A DNA stretch of 57,044 bases. It comes from an uncultured Collinsella sp. (GTDB lineage: Bacteria > Actinomycetota > Coriobacteriia > Coriobacteriales > Coriobacteriaceae). This document shows positions 1 through 10,200 of this stretch, in pieces; the stretch's first letter is position 1; each line of letters begins with the position of its first letter. The stretch lies in assembly GCA_902492235.1 (NCBI GenBank), contig CABUKS010000015.1, positions 1 to 57,044 of the forward strand. The letters are read 5' to 3'. Position numbers and translations under genes: made by a program. The notes under the pieces are model-generated. The model was not told the origin of the DNA, did no database searches, and saw only the letters and a list, made by a program, of their open reading frames with translations.

Positions 1-10
1 CGACACGCAT

Positions 11-49
11 AAAAAGCCTCCCATTTCTCGTGTCCAAGAAATGGGAGGC
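11..49 (-). terminator. Intrinsic terminator, minus-strand polarity
   Basis: A 13-bp perfect stem (gcctcccatttct with agaaatgggaggc) around an 8-nt loop, with AAAAA on its left, which reads as a U-tract on the minus strand. There is no minus-strand gene between it and addB, so it may stop antisense transcription or belong to a gene beyond the left edge. No T-run follows on the plus strand. Confidence 0.55.
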
Positions 50-70
50 AGTTCACCGTGGGGCGGTTTT

Positions 71-157
71 TTGATCCCTTGTGGACGGAGGAAAACGGAT
101 CACCGAGGGGGTCAGTCTAACCCGGTGATCCGTTTTCCTCCGTCCCCAAAGGATCAA
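71..157. repeat. Long inverted repeat (34-bp arms) upstream of addB
   Basis: Arms 71-104 and 124-157 are reverse complements over 34 bp with two mismatches, separated by 19 bp. The core of the left arm is gacggaggaaaacggatcac. Such a palindrome would form a very stable hairpin and resembles the other intergenic palindromes in this window. It may be a miniature mobile element or a transcription boundary. It lies about 85 bp before the addB start. Confidence 0.7.
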
Positions 158-240
158 ATCTGTTGGCGTGGGGCAAATCTGTCCGCTTGGGCGGGTAGGA
201 TGGATGCATTGATTATTGCGAACAGTTTGAGCGGAGGACC

Positions 241-3200
241 ATGCCTGTTCGAATCTATACCACCAATGCCGGCACGGATTTGAGCGATGCCGAGTCGGCG
301 TTGCTTGCCGACCTTATTGCCCGTCACGGGCGTGCCGTGTTGCTGGCACCTACGTTTGCCGAGCTCGACCTGTGCCGTCATGATGCGGCGGAAGCCGGCG
401 TTTCGCTGGGTATCGACTACAAGACGCCTACATCGTGGCTTCGCTCGCTTTGGGAGCTTTTGGGCGACGGGCGCGGTTTCGTCGACAACCTGCAGCGCCA
501 GATGCTGCTCTCGGACATGGTCACGCGTCTCGACGATGCCAACCTGCAGCCGCTTTCGCGCAGCCAGGGCACGGTGCGCATGCTTGCGCGCATGGCCCGC
601 GATGTGCTGCCGGGTGTGGCGGGGACGACGGCCGAGCGATGCCGTGGCAACAATTGCCAGCCTGAGCCAAAAAGCGATGCCGAGGCTCGTGTGTTTGAGC
701 TTTTGCGTGCCTACGCGGGCGGTTTGGACCGTCGAGACATGGTCGAGCCCTGCGAGGCAGCTGACATTATGGCCGGTGCCCTGGCCGATAACCTGCCGGC
801 GTGTGCCCGCGCCGTATGCGTGCGCGGTATCACGTCGTTTACGCACGGCCTGCTCGAGCTGCTGTCTGCCGTGGCGAACAATGGGGGAGAGGCCGTCGTG
901 CTGCTTGCCCGCGAGCAGGCGGCGATGCGCGAGGAGCTTGCCGCGGCATTTGATGCCCACGGTGTGCTGTTTGAGATCGCGCCGCTGGGGGAGGACGCCG
1001 TCGCGTCTGATGTCGCTTGCGGGACCGCCGCTCAGCCTGCCTTTATTGAGGTCGCTGGCCCCCATGCCCGTGCTCATGTCTATGCGGACGCCATCGATAA
1101 GTTGGTGAAAGCGCACAAGGAGTCCAAGGCCGATAAAGCTACGGCAACGCCTGCCGACCCCGCGCACGTGCTCGTCGTTTCTGCCCGGGCATCCCAGCTG
1201 TTCGGTGAGCTCGCCTCTCGTCTGGCGGCTCGTCATATCGCCGCCGAGACAACTGAGTTCACGGCGTTTTCCCAATCCATTGCGGGCAGGCAGCTTGCGG
1301 CGCTTGCCGGCCTGATCGAGCGCATGAAGGCCGCCGATGAGGGCATGGCGTCAAAGACCGAGTGGTGGCCCGCGCCGGAGCTTACCGACTGGATCTACAG
1401 TCCGCTTTCGGGCGCTGATGCCGTCAATGCCCGTACCTTCGATAAGAATATGCGTCTTTCGCGCAGCAAGACTACCGCGGGCGTTAAGAGCCTGCTGCAG
1501 AGCGTTCAGGGCCAGGTGAGGGGCGCGCGCAAGGCGGCGAGCGACGAGAACTGGTTTAAGAACGTACCGTGCGTGGTCTCGGACGTGTTCCAGGCGCTGT
1601 GGCGTGACAAGCCCGTGACGGCGCTCAAGGCCATGCTTGCCGTTGCCGAGGCGTTGCCCGATCGCTCGCTGGGCAGCTTGGATGGCCAAGCCCGTCGCCA
1701 GGCGGAGGTGGCCCTGCTGCGCCACGCCATCGACATCCTTATGAATGGCGCCCGCGCGCTCGACGTGTCGCAGGCCGCAACCGTGCCCGTGCTCGATGGC
1801 GTTCGCACCAGGGTGGACAAGCGTAGCACCGCCTACGATTACGAGACCCACGAGGTTGACCGTGCGCCACGTGCTCAGGTTCGTTTTGCTTCGCTTGCCG
1901 ACGCGGCGGCTCTGCGCCCCGGCAGCTACGATGCCGTGCTGTTTACCGATGTCGATCTGGACAGCTATCCGCTCTCGCACGAGGAGGGACCGCTGGCTAC
2001 GCTGACGGCGAGCCTTGGTCGCGAGGGCGTGGCGCTTGAGCCCGCGGCCCTGCTGCGCGTGCGCTTTGGTCACGCGATGCAGGCGGCACGCGGCCCGGTT
2101 GCGCTTGCGCGCGTGACCCACGATCGTCAGGCGCGCGAGTGCTATTCGGCGGCCGTGTGGACCGAGTTGCGTGCGCACACCAAGGTCGCTGACGCTGCTA
2201 AGGCAGCTGACGACGCTAAGGACGCTGACACCGACAAGGCCGCTGACGACGCTAAGGCCACTGGTGACGCTAAGGTCGCTGGCGCCGACAAGGCGACGTG
2301 CGTGGGTGAGGGCGATATCGTAAGGGACTTCGATCCCGCGGCAGGCGAAGGTCTCAAGCGCGAGCGCGTGACCTGTGAAGCCCCTCAGCATCTGAGTGCC
2401 GAGGCCGTGCCGTACCTGGTCCTGCGTCGCCGCGATGGCGAGGGCGAGAACGCGCCGCTCGTGCCGCGCCTGACGTCCGCCTCGCAGATTGAGGCGTACT
2501 CGACGTGCCCGCTGTGCTGGTTCGTGTCGTATCGCGTGAAGCCCCAGTCCATCGACGCGGGCTTTGGCAACATGGAGAAGGGTAACTTTGTCCACGACGT
2601 GCTGGAGCACCTGCATGCTCGTCTGCCCCACGAGGGCATGGAGCGTGTGACGCCCGAGAACCTGCCACGTGCTCAGGAGCTGCTGCGCGAGGTTTTTGAC
2701 GAGACCTTGGCCGAGCACGCCGGCAAGCGAGGCGCGGAGGGCCCACTGGTGCCGCTCTCTGCGGTGGAGGAGCGCCAGGTGGCCGAGATCTTGCCGCAGC
2801 TGGAGGGCGTGCTTGCCTACGAGTCCGAGGCGCTTGCCCCCTTTGCCCCGCGCTATCTGGAGTTCGCCTTCAACGAGCTCAAGGTTGAATATGCCGGTTG
2901 GCCGCTTGGCGGGCGCATCGACCGCGTGGACGTGGACGCCGAGAATCGTGCCGTGGTGATCGACTACAAGCATCGCACGGGCGTTGAGGAATTTAAGCTC
3001 GCCGACCCTACGGTGCGCGACGAGGAATCGGGCATGGCGCCCATCGACGACCCGCGCTGGTTGCCGCCACATACCCAAACGCTCATCTACGCCCAGGCCA
3101 TGCGCCGGGCGCTGGATTTGGACACCCGTGCTGCGCTCTATTTCTCGACCAAGGGCGGCAAGCCCGCGCTGCGCGGCGCGGCGAGTGCCGAGTTGCTCGA

Positions 3201-3429
3201 GGAAGAGCGTGGTGACGGTCGCATCCCGGGCCTTAAGAAAGGTTTCCCCGGCGAGGGTGGCAGCATGGACTTCGACGCCCTGCTCGATTGCGTGGAGGCC
3301 GGCATCGCCGAGCGCCTGCGCGAGCTCGAGGCAGGCAACGTTGCCGCTGTCGACCCGACGTCGGCTCAGGCCGCGCATGCGCGCTGCTCGTATAACCACG
3401 AAGGAACGTTTGTAAGGAGGGACGTGTAG
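241..3429 (+). CDS. addB: AddB-like PD-(D/E)XK nuclease/helicase-like subunit
   Basis: Predicted AddB-type partner of the AddAB helicase-nuclease, which resects double-strand breaks for RecA loading; 1062 residues, near the usual ~1150. A C-terminal RecB-type nuclease domain is clear: the GNFVHDVLEHLH helix (~780), then GGRIDRVD and VIDYKH (~905-925) supplying the catalytic Asp and Lys. The N-terminus lacks the P-loop seen in some AddB proteins. The first iron-sulfur cysteine region (STCPLC) is present, but the C-terminal cluster is reduced to one Cys in HARCSYNHEGTF. An Ala/Asp/Lys-rich insert at ~645-690 is encoded by imperfect DNA repeats. ATG at 241 follows a GGAGG. The stop lies 3 nt before addA, implying one operon. 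Domain assignment is firm; the addB name rests on synteny with addA. Confidence 0.85.
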   Translation: MPVRIYTTNAGTDLSDAESALLADLIARHGRAVLLAPTFAELDLCRHDAAEAGVSLGIDYKTPTSWLRSLWELLGDGRGFVDNLQRQMLLSDMVTRLDDANLQPLSRSQGTVRMLARMARDVLPGVAGTTAERCRGNNCQPEPKSDAEARVFELLRAYAGGLDRRDMVEPCEAADIMAGALADNLPACARAVCVRGITSFTHGLLELLSAVANNGGEAVVLLAREQAAMREELAAAFDAHGVLFEIAPLGEDAVASDVACGTAAQPAFIEVAGPHARAHVYADAIDKLVKAHKESKADKATATPADPAHVLVVSARASQLFGELASRLAARHIAAETTEFTAFSQSIAGRQLAALAGLIERMKAADEGMASKTEWWPAPELTDWIYSPLSGADAVNARTFDKNMRLSRSKTTAGVKSLLQSVQGQVRGARKAASDENWFKNVPCVVSDVFQALWRDKPVTALKAMLAVAEALPDRSLGSLDGQARRQAEVALLRHAIDILMNGARALDVSQAATVPVLDGVRTRVDKRSTAYDYETHEVDRAPRAQVRFASLADAAALRPGSYDAVLFTDVDLDSYPLSHEEGPLATLTASLGREGVALEPAALLRVRFGHAMQAARGPVALARVTHDRQARECYSAAVWTELRAHTKVADAAKAADDAKDADTDKAADDAKATGDAKVAGADKATCVGEGDIVRDFDPAAGEGLKRERVTCEAPQHLSAEAVPYLVLRRRDGEGENAPLVPRLTSASQIEAYSTCPLCWFVSYRVKPQSIDAGFGNMEKGNFVHDVLEHLHARLPHEGMERVTPENLPRAQELLREVFDETLAEHAGKRGAEGPLVPLSAVEERQVAEILPQLEGVLAYESEALAPFAPRYLEFAFNELKVEYAGWPLGGRIDRVDVDAENRAVVIDYKHRTGVEEFKLADPTVRDEESGMAPIDDPRWLPPHTQTLIYAQAMRRALDLDTRAALYFSTKGGKPALRGAASAELLEEERGDGRIPGLKKGFPGEGGSMDFDALLDCVEAGIAERLRELEAGNVAAVDPTSAQAAHARCSYNHEGTFVRRDV

Positions 3430-3432
3430 GCC

Positions 3433-6400
3433 ATGGATCTTTCGACTTTGATGCCGCAACAGCTGCAGATCGTCAAAACGCTCGACCGTCCGCTGTTTGT
3501 CTCGGCGGGCGCCGGTTCGGGCAAGACCTTTACCCTCACGCGCCGCATCGTCTACGCGCTCTCGCCCGAATCCGGTCCGTTCGTCGAGCATCTGGACCAG
3601 GTGCTCGCCATTACCTTTACCAAAGACGCCGCGGCCGAGATCCGTGACCGCGTGCGCCGTGCGCTTATCGACGAGGGCATGGACGAGGAAGCGCTGACCG
3701 TCGACGACGCGTGGATCTCGACCATTCACGGCATGTGCTCGCGTATCCTGCGCGCACACGCGTTGGAGCTGGGCATCGATCCCGAGTTCACAGTGCTCAC
3801 CGATACCGACGAGCTTATGGACCAGGCTGTTGAGCATGTGCTGGCCCGCGCGACGGCGCCCGATGCTGCCCCCGAGCTCGCCGCTTCGCTTAAGGCTCTT
3901 TACGCCTGGTATCCCATGGCGGGCGAGGGCGGTCCCTTTGGCGCCGGCACGACCATCAAGGGCCTGGTGCGCGAGCTGCTGGAGCTCTCGAGCCAGTTGC
4001 CGGGCGGCATGGACGACGTGCGCGTGGCACGCGGCCAGGCCGATACCTCGGCACTCGCCGATGCCTATCGCGCGGCGCTGAGCGCAAGCAAGGCCACGAC
4101 CGAGAAGGCACAGACGGCGCTCGATGCCATCGACGCGTTCGAGGCGAGCGGCAAGACCATGGTCGATGCGGCGCGACTCATGATGTCGTGCACCATGCCG
4201 CGCGCGAGCAAGGCATTCCCCAAGGAGCAGGTCGAACTGCTCAAGGCCGAGGCTGCCGATGCGTTTATCAATATCGTGCTTGCCTGCGGTGGCCCGGCAC
4301 TCGATGCGCTGGTGGGCCTGGCCCGTTCCGTGGAGGCCGAGTATCGCGCGCTGAAGGCTGCCCAGTCCGCCCTCGATAATAACGACCTGCTGCGCATGGC
4401 CTACGAGGCCCTGCGCGACTACCCGGCCATTCGTGCTGCGTACGAGGGCCGCTTTAAGATGGTCATGATCGACGAGTTCCAGGATACCGACCAGATGCAG
4501 GTCGATCTAATCCGCTACCTGACGGGTGCGGGGGAGCGCGCACTGTGTACCGTGGGCGATGCGCAGCAGTCGATCTATCGCTTCCGTGGCGCCGAGGTCG
4601 AGGTGTTCCGTCGCCAGGAGTGCAAGGTGGGCGCCTCGGGGACGGCCGAGGCAGCGGCCGTCGCTGGCGCTGCTGCCGACGCCCCCGCCGGCGAGCTCGT
4701 CAAGCTCGTGCGCAACTTCCGCAGCCACGACGAGGTACTGCGTTACGTGGCACGCGTCTTCGACGGCGATGACGGCGGCCTGATGCAGGGCTTTTTGGAC
4801 CTTGAGGCGAGCGACGGCCGCAAGGACACGCTAGTGGCAGATGCCTCGCGTCGCCAGGCCCTCTTTGTTGCCGGCGGCAGTACGCAGGAGCGCACACAGG
4901 CCAAGGCCCGTGCGATCGCCGAGCGGTTCCGCGCGCTTGCCGATGCCGGCCAGCCCCAGGGCGGCATGGTGCTGCTTCTGGGCCGCATGACCAACGCAGA
5001 CGTCTATGCCCAGGCCTTCCGCGACCAGGGGCTCGACTGCGTCATCGCGGGCGGCTCGGTCTTTGCGCAGGCTGCCGAGGTGCAGACGGTGCGCGCCCTG
5101 GTTTGCGCGCTCGCCAATCCGGCCGATACGGCGCAGGGCCTCATGCCCTTGCTGGCCTCGCCGATGTTTGCACTCGGCGCCCAGGAATTCCTGGCGCTGG
5201 CGACCAAGCTCGATAGCGAGACGGGGGAGACCTCGCGCCGCAACATCGATGCGGGCATCATGAGCGATTCCGATGCGCCGGGCCTGCAGGACCTGCCGCT
5301 CGTGACGCGCGCCCGCGAGGTGCTGCGTTATGCGCTTCGTCGTGTGGGCCGCGATTCGTTCGCGGCGATCGCGCGCGACGTGGTCAACGCTTCGGGCTGG
5401 TTTGTGCGTCTGGCGCAGCGTGGTCCCGAGGGCAAGGCCATTGCCGCTAACGTGCTCAAGGCGCTCGATGCCGTGGCCGAGGCGGAGGCCGAGTTCGGCA
5501 ACTCGCCGCGCTCCATTGCGCTTGCCTTCGACCGCTTCCTGGCGGGCAAGGAGGCCCCGGGCGCGCTCAACGAGGAGGGCGACGGCGCGGTGCGCATCAT
5601 GACGGTGCACGCATCCAAGGGTCTGGAATATCCGGTCGTGGCGGTCGCTGAGTGCTTTGGCGTGCGTAAGTCCTCGGGTGCGGCACAGATGGGTCGCGTC
5701 GAGGGCGGCGCGCAGGTCGTGGCACTGCCGGCACGCTTCGACGGCGTTAAGCTCGCCGACGGAACCTTTGTGAAGGGCGATGACGTCAAAAAGCAGTTTG
5801 AGCATGCGTTTAAGGGCAAGGGCACGTCGCTATGGCTGCCGCCGGAGCTCATGGAGGACGTCTGTGCGACGGGTTCTCCCGCCGAGGCATTTGCTCGCCT
5901 GCGCAACGACGACCTGCGGCTTTCGCTCGAGGAGCGGGCCCGCTTGCTCTACGTTGCCATGACGCGTGCGCGCGAGCTGGTGATCTTGGCGATGGATGCC
6001 GGCGTGAGCCGTGGCAAGCTGTGTGCGCCGACCTTCGACGTCGAGACCGATCTGACCTACGACGTGCTGCGCCGTATTTTGCCGACCGACGCTCTGGACA
6101 TGCCGCAGCTCGATGCCGACCGCCTGGTGTTCGACAACTCCCAGCCGGGTGACTACGAGCTCATTTCGCTTTCGGACTTTACCTTTGGCGAGCAGGCGTT
6201 TGAGGCCAACGCTTCGCTGGATGCCGAGGGCAGGCTCGTTCGTGGCGATGCGGGGGCGGAGGGTGCCGGTGCAGATGCCCGCGCCGCCGTCCCCGGTCCT
6301 GCCGACCCCAAGCCCGATTCGTTTGAGCTCGCGTATCCCCAGGCGGCGGGCGTGCGCATGGGCGTGTGTCCGTTCCCGGCGCGTGATTCGTATAGCTACT

Positions 6401-7077
6401 CGTCAATCGCCGCGGCGCTCCATGCCGAGACGGAAGACCGTGCCGCCGAGGCTCATGTTCTCATGGACGAGGCCGGCGATGATGCGGAGTCGGATGGTTC
6501 CGAGATGACGGATGCAGACGTGGCCGCCGTTGAGTCCGCCGGCAACCCCATGGCGCTGGGCTCGGCGTTCCATGCCGCCTGCCAGTGGCTCATCGAGATG
6601 GGTGCCGATGCGCTGCCCGCTGAGCGTGCCGACGCCCTGGCTCGCTTGTGGCGCTTGACGCCGGAACAGCGCGAGCGCTTCGATGTCGCTCTGGATCGCT
6701 GGCTCAAGTCGTCGGTTCGTGCCGAGCTGCTCGCGTGGCCGTGCATCCGTGCCGAGGTGCCGTTCTTCTCGCTGGGCTGCGAGGACGAGGATATCGCCCG
6801 CTACGGCGCCTATGCCGAGGGCGCCATCGATGTCTTGGCAACCGACCCGGCCGATCCGTCGCGCGCACTGGTCATCGATTACAAGACGGGTGGCACGCCG
6901 GATGAGACGCCGGACCAGCTGCTCGAGAAGCACGCCCTGCAGGCGCGCGTCTACGCTGATGTTCTGCACAAGGCGGGCTTTGAGGCTGTGACCGTCAAGT
7001 TCGTTCGCGTGGAGCAGGCCGATCCGACTCTCTTCGTCAATCCCGCCGAGCCCCAAGTAGTCACCTACAACCTCTAG
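3433..7077 (+). CDS. addA: ATP-dependent helicase/nuclease subunit A (UvrD-family)
   Basis: UvrD/Rep superfamily 1 helicase fused to a RecB-type nuclease, the motor and cutting subunit of AddAB in double-strand break repair; 1214 residues, typical length. Visible motifs: Walker A SAGAGSGKTFTL (~25), motif II MIDEFQDTD (~345), GDAQQSIYRFRGAE (~375), motif VI ARLLYVAMTRARE (~840). The C-terminal nuclease shows ALGSAFHAACQ, the EGAID segment and VIDYKTGG. Two Ala/Gly/Pro-rich inserts (after VFRRQE, and near ~940) separate conserved blocks. AAGGAGG at 3414-3420 precedes ATG 3433; translation follows directly on addB. No LexA box was found upstream of addB, so SOS control is not evident. Confidence 0.95.
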   Translation: MDLSTLMPQQLQIVKTLDRPLFVSAGAGSGKTFTLTRRIVYALSPESGPFVEHLDQVLAITFTKDAAAEIRDRVRRALIDEGMDEEALTVDDAWISTIHGMCSRILRAHALELGIDPEFTVLTDTDELMDQAVEHVLARATAPDAAPELAASLKALYAWYPMAGEGGPFGAGTTIKGLVRELLELSSQLPGGMDDVRVARGQADTSALADAYRAALSASKATTEKAQTALDAIDAFEASGKTMVDAARLMMSCTMPRASKAFPKEQVELLKAEAADAFINIVLACGGPALDALVGLARSVEAEYRALKAAQSALDNNDLLRMAYEALRDYPAIRAAYEGRFKMVMIDEFQDTDQMQVDLIRYLTGAGERALCTVGDAQQSIYRFRGAEVEVFRRQECKVGASGTAEAAAVAGAAADAPAGELVKLVRNFRSHDEVLRYVARVFDGDDGGLMQGFLDLEASDGRKDTLVADASRRQALFVAGGSTQERTQAKARAIAERFRALADAGQPQGGMVLLLGRMTNADVYAQAFRDQGLDCVIAGGSVFAQAAEVQTVRALVCALANPADTAQGLMPLLASPMFALGAQEFLALATKLDSETGETSRRNIDAGIMSDSDAPGLQDLPLVTRAREVLRYALRRVGRDSFAAIARDVVNASGWFVRLAQRGPEGKAIAANVLKALDAVAEAEAEFGNSPRSIALAFDRFLAGKEAPGALNEEGDGAVRIMTVHASKGLEYPVVAVAECFGVRKSSGAAQMGRVEGGAQVVALPARFDGVKLADGTFVKGDDVKKQFEHAFKGKGTSLWLPPELMEDVCATGSPAEAFARLRNDDLRLSLEERARLLYVAMTRARELVILAMDAGVSRGKLCAPTFDVETDLTYDVLRRILPTDALDMPQLDADRLVFDNSQPGDYELISLSDFTFGEQAFEANASLDAEGRLVRGDAGAEGAGADARAAVPGPADPKPDSFELAYPQAAGVRMGVCPFPARDSYSYSSIAAALHAETEDRAAEAHVLMDEAGDDAESDGSEMTDADVAAVESAGNPMALGSAFHAACQWLIEMGADALPAERADALARLWRLTPEQRERFDVALDRWLKSSVRAELLAWPCIRAEVPFFSLGCEDEDIARYGAYAEGAIDVLATDPADPSRALVIDYKTGGTPDETPDQLLEKHALQARVYADVLHKAGFEAVTVKFVRVEQADPTLFVNPAEPQVVTYNL

Positions 7078-7089
7078 CCCTCAGATAAC

Positions 7090-7152
7090 TTGCGGTGGAA
7101 TAGTTCCTGTATTGCGGCCCAGGTGGCCCAAGCGGGAACTATTTCACCGCAA
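7090..7152. repeat. Inverted repeat / hairpin between addA and dnaE
   Basis: ttgcggtggaatagttcc (7090-7107) and ggaactatttcaccgcaa (7135-7152) form an 18-bp stem with a single mismatch around a 27-nt GC-rich loop. There is no T-run, so it is not a classic intrinsic terminator. It may be an interspersed palindrome or a processing/termination structure after addA. The remaining bases up to dnaE hold no recognisable gene. Confidence 0.6.
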
Positions 7153-7252
7153 CTCAAGAGGAGCCGTGTGGGTTTGGCTAGGTTCGGGTGCCGTCCGCGC
7201 CGTGGGGTAAAATCGTTCAGTCAGAACACGAACCCGCATCGGAGCTCATCAC

Positions 7253-10200
7253 ATGGCATTCGTCCATCTGCACAATCACACTGTCTTTTCCATGCTCGAC
7301 GGCGCAACCCGTATCCAGGATATGGTCAACCGCGCCGTTGAGCTGGGCATGCCCGCCGTGGCCATTACCGACCACGGCTACATGTATGGCGTGCCCGACC
7401 TGGCGCTGGCCTGCGACGCCGTCAACCACAACACGCCCGAGTACAAAACCTGGAGCCACGACAAGGCCTTCCTGGAAAAGGATCGCCGCGACGAGCTGGT
7501 GGAGCCCGATCCCGAGGAAAACCCGCGCGAGCATGCCCAGTATGTGAAGGACATGGCCATGTGGGACGAGAAGGGCAATATCGACGAGCTCAAGCCACCC
7601 CTGGTCATCAAACCCATCTTTGGCTGCGAGGTCTACTTTACGCCGGACGAGACGCTCGCCCGCGACCATAAGCCCGAGCTCTACCACATGATCCTTCTGG
7701 CCAAGGACCAGGAGGGTTACGTCAACCTGATGCAGACGGTCTCCGAGGCCGCCGTGCAGGGCTTTTACTACAAGCCGCGCGTGACGCTCGACAACCTGCG
7801 CCGCCATGCCAAGGGCATGATCTGCACCAGCGCCTGCATCGCCGGCATCATTCCTAAATACATCGACCGCGGTGATATGGAGGGCGCCATCAAGTGGGCC
7901 GAGACTTTCCGTGACACCTTCGAGCCCGGCGACTTCTACATCGAGATCCAGGAACACGGCATCACCACCGACAACGGCCTGACCGACGAGCAGATGGACC
8001 GCACGCTCATCGACATCGCCAAGCAGGTGGGCGTCAAGGTTATCGCTACCAACGACTTCCACTACCTGCGCCGCGAGGACGCGCCCGTGCAGGACGTCAT
8101 CATGTGCATCGGCATGAACGCCAAGGTTGACGACCCCAACCGCATGCGCATGACCGGCTCGGAGTTTTACATGAAGACCGAGGAGGAAATGCGGGCGATG
8201 TTCCCGTATTGTCCCGAGGCCTGCGACAACACGCTCGAGATCGCCGACAAGTGCTACGTGGAGCTGGACTGGGACTCCATCATCCTGCCGCGCTTCCCGC
8301 TGCTCGATCCCGGCGAGACGCACGAGAGCCAGTTCCGCCGCGAGTGCGAGAAGGGCCTGCGCCAGCACTACGGCGACGACTGGGCCACGCGCGAGATCGG
8401 CGGCGTCAACATCAAAGAGCGCTTTGAGTACGAATACAAGGTCATCTGCGACAAGGGCTTTGCCGCCTACTTCTTGATCGTTGCCGAGTACGTGCAATGG
8501 GCCAAGGACAATGGCATCGGCGTCGGCCCCGGCCGTGGCTCGGCCGCCGGCGCTATCGTCGCCTACGCCATGAACATCACCGCGTTCGACCCGCTCGAGA
8601 ACGGCCTGATGTTCGAGAGGTTCCTGTCCCCGCAGCGTACCGAGATGCCCGATATCGATATGGACTTCGACGATGAGCGGCGCCTCGAGGTCGTGGAGCA
8701 CGTTCGCCAGCTCTACGGCCCCGAGAAGGTCACCCACGTCATCACCTACTCGACCATTAAGGCCAAGCAGGCCATCAACGACGCCGCGCGCGTGCTGGAC
8801 TATCCGGTCTACATGGGCCAGCGCCTGTCCAAGATGGTCTCGAGCGACCCCAAGGTCAAGCTCAAGCAGGTGCTCGAAAAGCAACCCGGCAAAGAGGATC
8901 TGTTTAACCCCGACTTTGCCGAGGCCTATAAAAAGGATGACGACGCCCGCCGCATCATCGACACGGCACTCTCGATCGAGGGCCTCACCCGTGGCGAGGG
9001 CGTGCACGCGTGCGCCGTTCTGATCTGCCGCGATCCCGTCAACGAGCACGTACCCACCAAGCTCGATACCAAGGGCGGCGTCGAGATTACCCAGTACGAG
9101 GGTCATACCGTTGCCGACATGGGCCTGCTCAAGATGGACTTCCTGGGCCTGCGCACGCTGACGGTTATCTCTAAGGCCAAAGCCAACATCAAAAAGAACT
9201 TTGGCATCGACATCAAAGAGGAAGAGATTCCCTTTGACGATCCCGAGATCTTTAAGCTCATGGGCTCCGGCCACACCGCCGGCGTCTTCCAGGTCGAGTC
9301 CGCCGGCATGACGGCCACGATCAAGAACATGAAGCCCACCGAGTACAAGCACGTCGTGGCATTGATCGCCCTGTACCGCCCGGGCCCGCTGGGCGCCGGC
9401 ATGGTTTCGTCCTACATCAACCGTATGAACGGCAAGGAGCCGGCCGTCTCCTATGACGACCGTCTGGACGACATCCTGGGCGAAACCTACGGCACCATGG
9501 TCTACCAGGAGCAGGTTATGCTCATCTCCGTCGAGATGTGCGGCTTCTCCAAGGGCGAATCGGACTCGCGTATCCGTAAACCCGTGGCTAAGAAAAAGAT
9601 CAAGCTGCTCACGTCGACGGTGCTCCACTGGGAGGATGGCTCGGACGAGACCACCTACGACCACTGGATGAACGGCGCCATCAAGAACAACTACACGCGC
9701 GAGGTCGCCCAGAAGATTTGGGACGATGTTCTCGAGTTCGCATCTTACGCCTTTAACAAGTCGCACTCCGCCGGCTACGCCATCTTGGTTATGCAGACAG
9801 CGTGGCTCAAGGCGCACTATCCGCACGAGTACATGGCGGCCGTTCTGACGTCCTACACGGGCAAGACCGACAAGATCGTTCACTACGTCTCGGCATGCCG
9901 TCACGACGGCATCCCCGTGCTGTCGCCAGATGTCAACGAGTCCGGTACCGAGTTCACGGCCACCAAGGAGGGCGTGCGCTTTGGTTTGGCCGGCATCCGC
10001 GGCGTGGGCACCGGCGTGGCGCAGGCGATTATCGCCGAGCGCGAGGCGGGCGGTCCGTTTAAGACACTGCACGACTTTGTCGAGCGTGTGGACTCGAGCC
10101 AGGCAAACCGCCGCGTGATCGAATCGCTCATCAAGGCAGGCGCCTTCGACTCCACGGGGTATCCGCGCCGCCAGATGATGCACTTTGTGGACAAGAACAA

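Noticed and set aside
244..256. GTTCGAATC string resembling a tRNA T-loop
   Set aside because: It lies inside the first codons of addB, and no acceptor or anticodon stems can be folded around it.
8517..8680. Intein in the DnaE active-site region
   Set aside because: The conserved motifs GVGPGRGSAAGA and PDIDMDFDDERR are contiguous with normal spacing.
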